Shown here in pieces: positions 3,972 through 5,478 of a stretch of 5,478 nucleotides of DNA (position 1 is the stretch's first letter; every line of letters starts with the position of its first letter). The DNA comes from an uncultured Corynebacterium sp. (GTDB taxonomy: Bacteria; Actinomycetota; Actinomycetes; Mycobacteriales; Mycobacteriaceae), in the NCBI RefSeq assembly GCF_947253065.1, contig NZ_CAMXWS010000066.1, positions 1-5,478 of the forward strand, written 5' to 3'. A model generated the notes under the pieces. The model did no database searches, was not told the origin of the DNA, and saw nothing but the letters and a program-made list of their open reading frames with translations. The position numbers were made by a program, and so were the translations under genes.

Positions 3972-5396
3972 ATGATTCTTACTGGTTTAGCAGTGGGTGT
4001 CGCCCTCGGCGTGGTGATGCAACGCGGACGATTCTGCGTGACGGGCATGCTGCGTGACGTCTTCTTGCAAAAGCAGGGGCGCGGGCTCGTCGCATTCTTT
4101 ATCGTAGTTGCGGTACACGCGATCGGTCTTGCCGCTTTGACATCGCTCGGTGTGATTTCACCGGAGTACCGTACTTTCGCCCCCATCGCTGTTGCTGTTG
4201 GTGGCTTCATCTTTGGTATGGCGATCATCCTTGCCGGTGGTTGCGCCTCAGGTACTTGGTATCGCTCCGGTGAAGGGCTGGTTGGTTCATGGTTTGCACT
4301 ACTCTTCTACGGGTTGTCTGCGTCCGCGATGAAAAGTGGCTTCCTCTCTGGTTTCAATGACAAGCTGAAAGAATGGGACACGGGGTGGACTACTTTGCCG
4401 CAGACCTTCGGAATCTCCGCATGGTGGTTTGCTATCCCACTGGCTCTGGGCACTGCTTATCTTGCGCAGCTCTACCTTGCCCGCGATGCTGCCAACCCGA
4501 AGGTGACGCTGGAGCAGCCGTGGTACCGCAAGCCACTGCATCCGTACACCGCTGGTGCCGCGATCGGGCTTCTTGGCGTGCTCGCATGGCCGCTGTCCGC
4601 CGCTACCGGACGAAATGATGGCCTGGGCATCACTACACCGTCGGCGCATCTGACCAGCTACATCACTACCGGTGAAACTGAATACTTCAACTGGGGCACC
4701 CTGCTAGTTCTGGGCATACTGGTTGGTTCTTACATTGCTGCAAAAGCTTCCGGCGAGTTCCGTCTCCGCGTCCCCGACGGGCGTACATCAGTGCGCGCAG
4801 TCATCGGCGGAATCGGCATGGGGGTTGGCGCGTCCCTGGCCGGTGGATGCACCGTGGGCAACGGCATGGTTCAGACTTCTCTATTCAGCTACCAGGGCTG
4901 GGTAGCCATGGCATTTATCGCAGCAGGCGTGTACGTCGGTGCCAAGCTGTGGCTGAAGCCATCCGGCGTGAAGCAGGGCTCTGCTGACGCGGGTGTATAC
5001 ACCACGGATGAGTCCATCAGTGACCCTGAGCTTGCTGGGCTTGCGTCCGACAAAACTGAAGCGGAGGAAGCCGCACCGGCATTCAACATCGTGTCCGCCT
5101 CCGGAGGTGTCGCGCTGAAGACCAAGCCGAAGCAAGACACCACGGCACGTCCGCTGGGCGGTGGCCGATACGTCCTGGACACCCTGGGGGATGTGTGCCC
5201 ATTCCCGCTGATTGAGGCCAAGCAAGCGATCTCCGAGCTGGATTCGGGTGAGGAGCTCATCATTGATTTCGACTGCACCCAGGCAACTGAGTCCATTCCG
5301 CAGTGGGCTGCTGACAACGGCCACGGTGTAAAGGACTTCGTTCAAAACCAGAACGCCGGTTGGCAGATCACGGTGGTCAAAGACGCCGCGAACTAG
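3972..5396 (+). CDS. YeeE/YedE (TsuA-like) thiosulfate-type transporter fused to a TusA/YeeD-like sulfur-carrier domain
   Basis: The 474-residue protein has two modules. Residues 1-328 are a polytopic YeeE/YedE (DUF395) membrane domain with about nine hydrophobic segments and an internal twofold repeat. It keeps the three cysteines known in TsuA/YeeE to relay thiosulfate: Cys22 in RGRFC, Cys91 in GGCASGTWYR and Cys293 in GGCTVGNGMV. Residues 330-398 are a polar, acidic linker. Residues 399-472 are a TusA-like domain with Cys409 in the CPFP motif (CPxP), plus Cys435 in DCTQATESIP. In E. coli these are separate proteins, TsuA (YeeE) and TsuB (YeeD), that together take up thiosulfate; the fusion would place the carrier at the cytoplasmic mouth of the channel. 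The likely role is uptake of thiosulfate or a related sulfur compound for cysteine synthesis; the exact substrate is inferred. The start is supported by GGAGG 5 bases upstream. It stands alone, between a terminator upstream and a short one downstream. Confidence 0.93.
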   Translation: MILTGLAVGVALGVVMQRGRFCVTGMLRDVFLQKQGRGLVAFFIVVAVHAIGLAALTSLGVISPEYRTFAPIAVAVGGFIFGMAIILAGGCASGTWYRSGEGLVGSWFALLFYGLSASAMKSGFLSGFNDKLKEWDTGWTTLPQTFGISAWWFAIPLALGTAYLAQLYLARDAANPKVTLEQPWYRKPLHPYTAGAAIGLLGVLAWPLSAATGRNDGLGITTPSAHLTSYITTGETEYFNWGTLLVLGILVGSYIAAKASGEFRLRVPDGRTSVRAVIGGIGMGVGASLAGGCTVGNGMVQTSLFSYQGWVAMAFIAAGVYVGAKLWLKPSGVKQGSADAGVYTTDESISDPELAGLASDKTEAEEAAPAFNIVSASGGVALKTKPKQDTTARPLGGGRYVLDTLGDVCPFPLIEAKQAISELDSGEELIIDFDCTQATESIPQWAADNGHGVKDFVQNQNAGWQITVVKDAAN

Positions 5397-5410
5397 GTTG
5401 CTACTTACCC

Positions 5411-5431
5411 CAGCAGTTAATTGCTGTTTTT
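5411..5431 (+). terminator. Short intrinsic terminator after the YeeE-TusA gene
   Basis: CAGCAG (5411-5416) pairs with TTGCTG (5421-5426) around a TTAA loop (6 bp, one G-U), followed directly by TTTTT (5427-5431). It lies 14 bases after the stop codon. The stem is short and not GC-rich, so it may be leaky or work together with the palindrome that follows. Confidence 0.6.
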
Positions 5432-5434
5432 GGG

Positions 5435-5471
5435 CATGGCGAAAGACCAGCTGTTGCTGGCTTTCGACATG
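5435..5471. repeat. Imperfect palindrome at the right edge, possible bidirectional terminator
   Basis: The core arms CGAAAG-A-CCAGC (5440-5451) and GCTGGCTTTCG (5456-5466) pair over 11 bp with a one-base bulge and a TGTT loop. CATG at 5435-5438 and 5468-5471 extends the symmetry past one mismatch. No T run follows on either strand directly, so it may be a terminator for a gene arriving from the right, an operator, or a stabilising 3' hairpin. The window ends too soon to decide. Confidence 0.45.
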
Positions 5472-5478
5472 GGGAGTG

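Noticed and set aside
3842..4228. A 128-codon minus-strand frame over the transporter leader
   Set aside because: It is opposite the well-supported YeeE domain, has a Thr/Lys/Pro-rich composition and no ribosome site.
5436..5478. A possible new gene starting at ATG 5436
   Set aside because: Only 14 codons are visible, no convincing ribosome site precedes it, and the start lies inside a palindrome next to a terminator.

Overview
The window looks like chromosomal DNA of a high-GC actinobacterium, most probably Corynebacterium or a close relative. The evidence is a Helicase_C_3/WYL-type protein of the kind that accompanies XPB-like helicases in Actinobacteria, probable leaderless genes with a -10 box directly before the start codon, and TAGAC-type sulfur-regulator half-sites. 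This placement rests on reading the sequence, without a database search.

Layout. Positions 1-1331 (minus strand) hold a tightly packed operon: a small XRE-type HTH regulator, a four-helix membrane protein and an ABC ATPase of the COG4152 (YhaQ/NatA-like) type that runs off the left edge. The first two genes overlap by 4 bases; the second and third are 1 base apart. The permease that should partner the ATPase is presumably just outside the window. Positions 1437-3498 (minus) hold one helicase-associated gene split into two frames at a seven-T tract. Removing one T restores a continuous 686-residue protein, so this is either a sequencing error or a recent inactivation. Divergent from it, a 66-residue protein of unknown function (3552-3752, plus) is followed by a good intrinsic terminator.

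Positions 3820-3971 are a regulatory region ahead of the most distinctive gene (3972-5396, plus). That gene is a YeeE/YedE (TsuA) thiosulfate-type membrane channel fused through an acidic linker to a TusA/YeeD-like sulfur-carrier domain with a CPxP motif. Its upstream region has TAGAC-like half-sites at 17-base steps and a perfect 11-bp inverted repeat whose right arm contains most of the Shine-Dalgarno sequence and whose left arm is the matching anti-Shine-Dalgarno. A short terminator and a second, larger imperfect palindrome follow the gene at the right edge.

Most interesting: the single-polypeptide sulfur channel plus carrier, with apparent two-layer control (operator-like repeats and a hairpin that hides the ribosome site). 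No mobile element, CRISPR array, tRNA or rRNA was seen.
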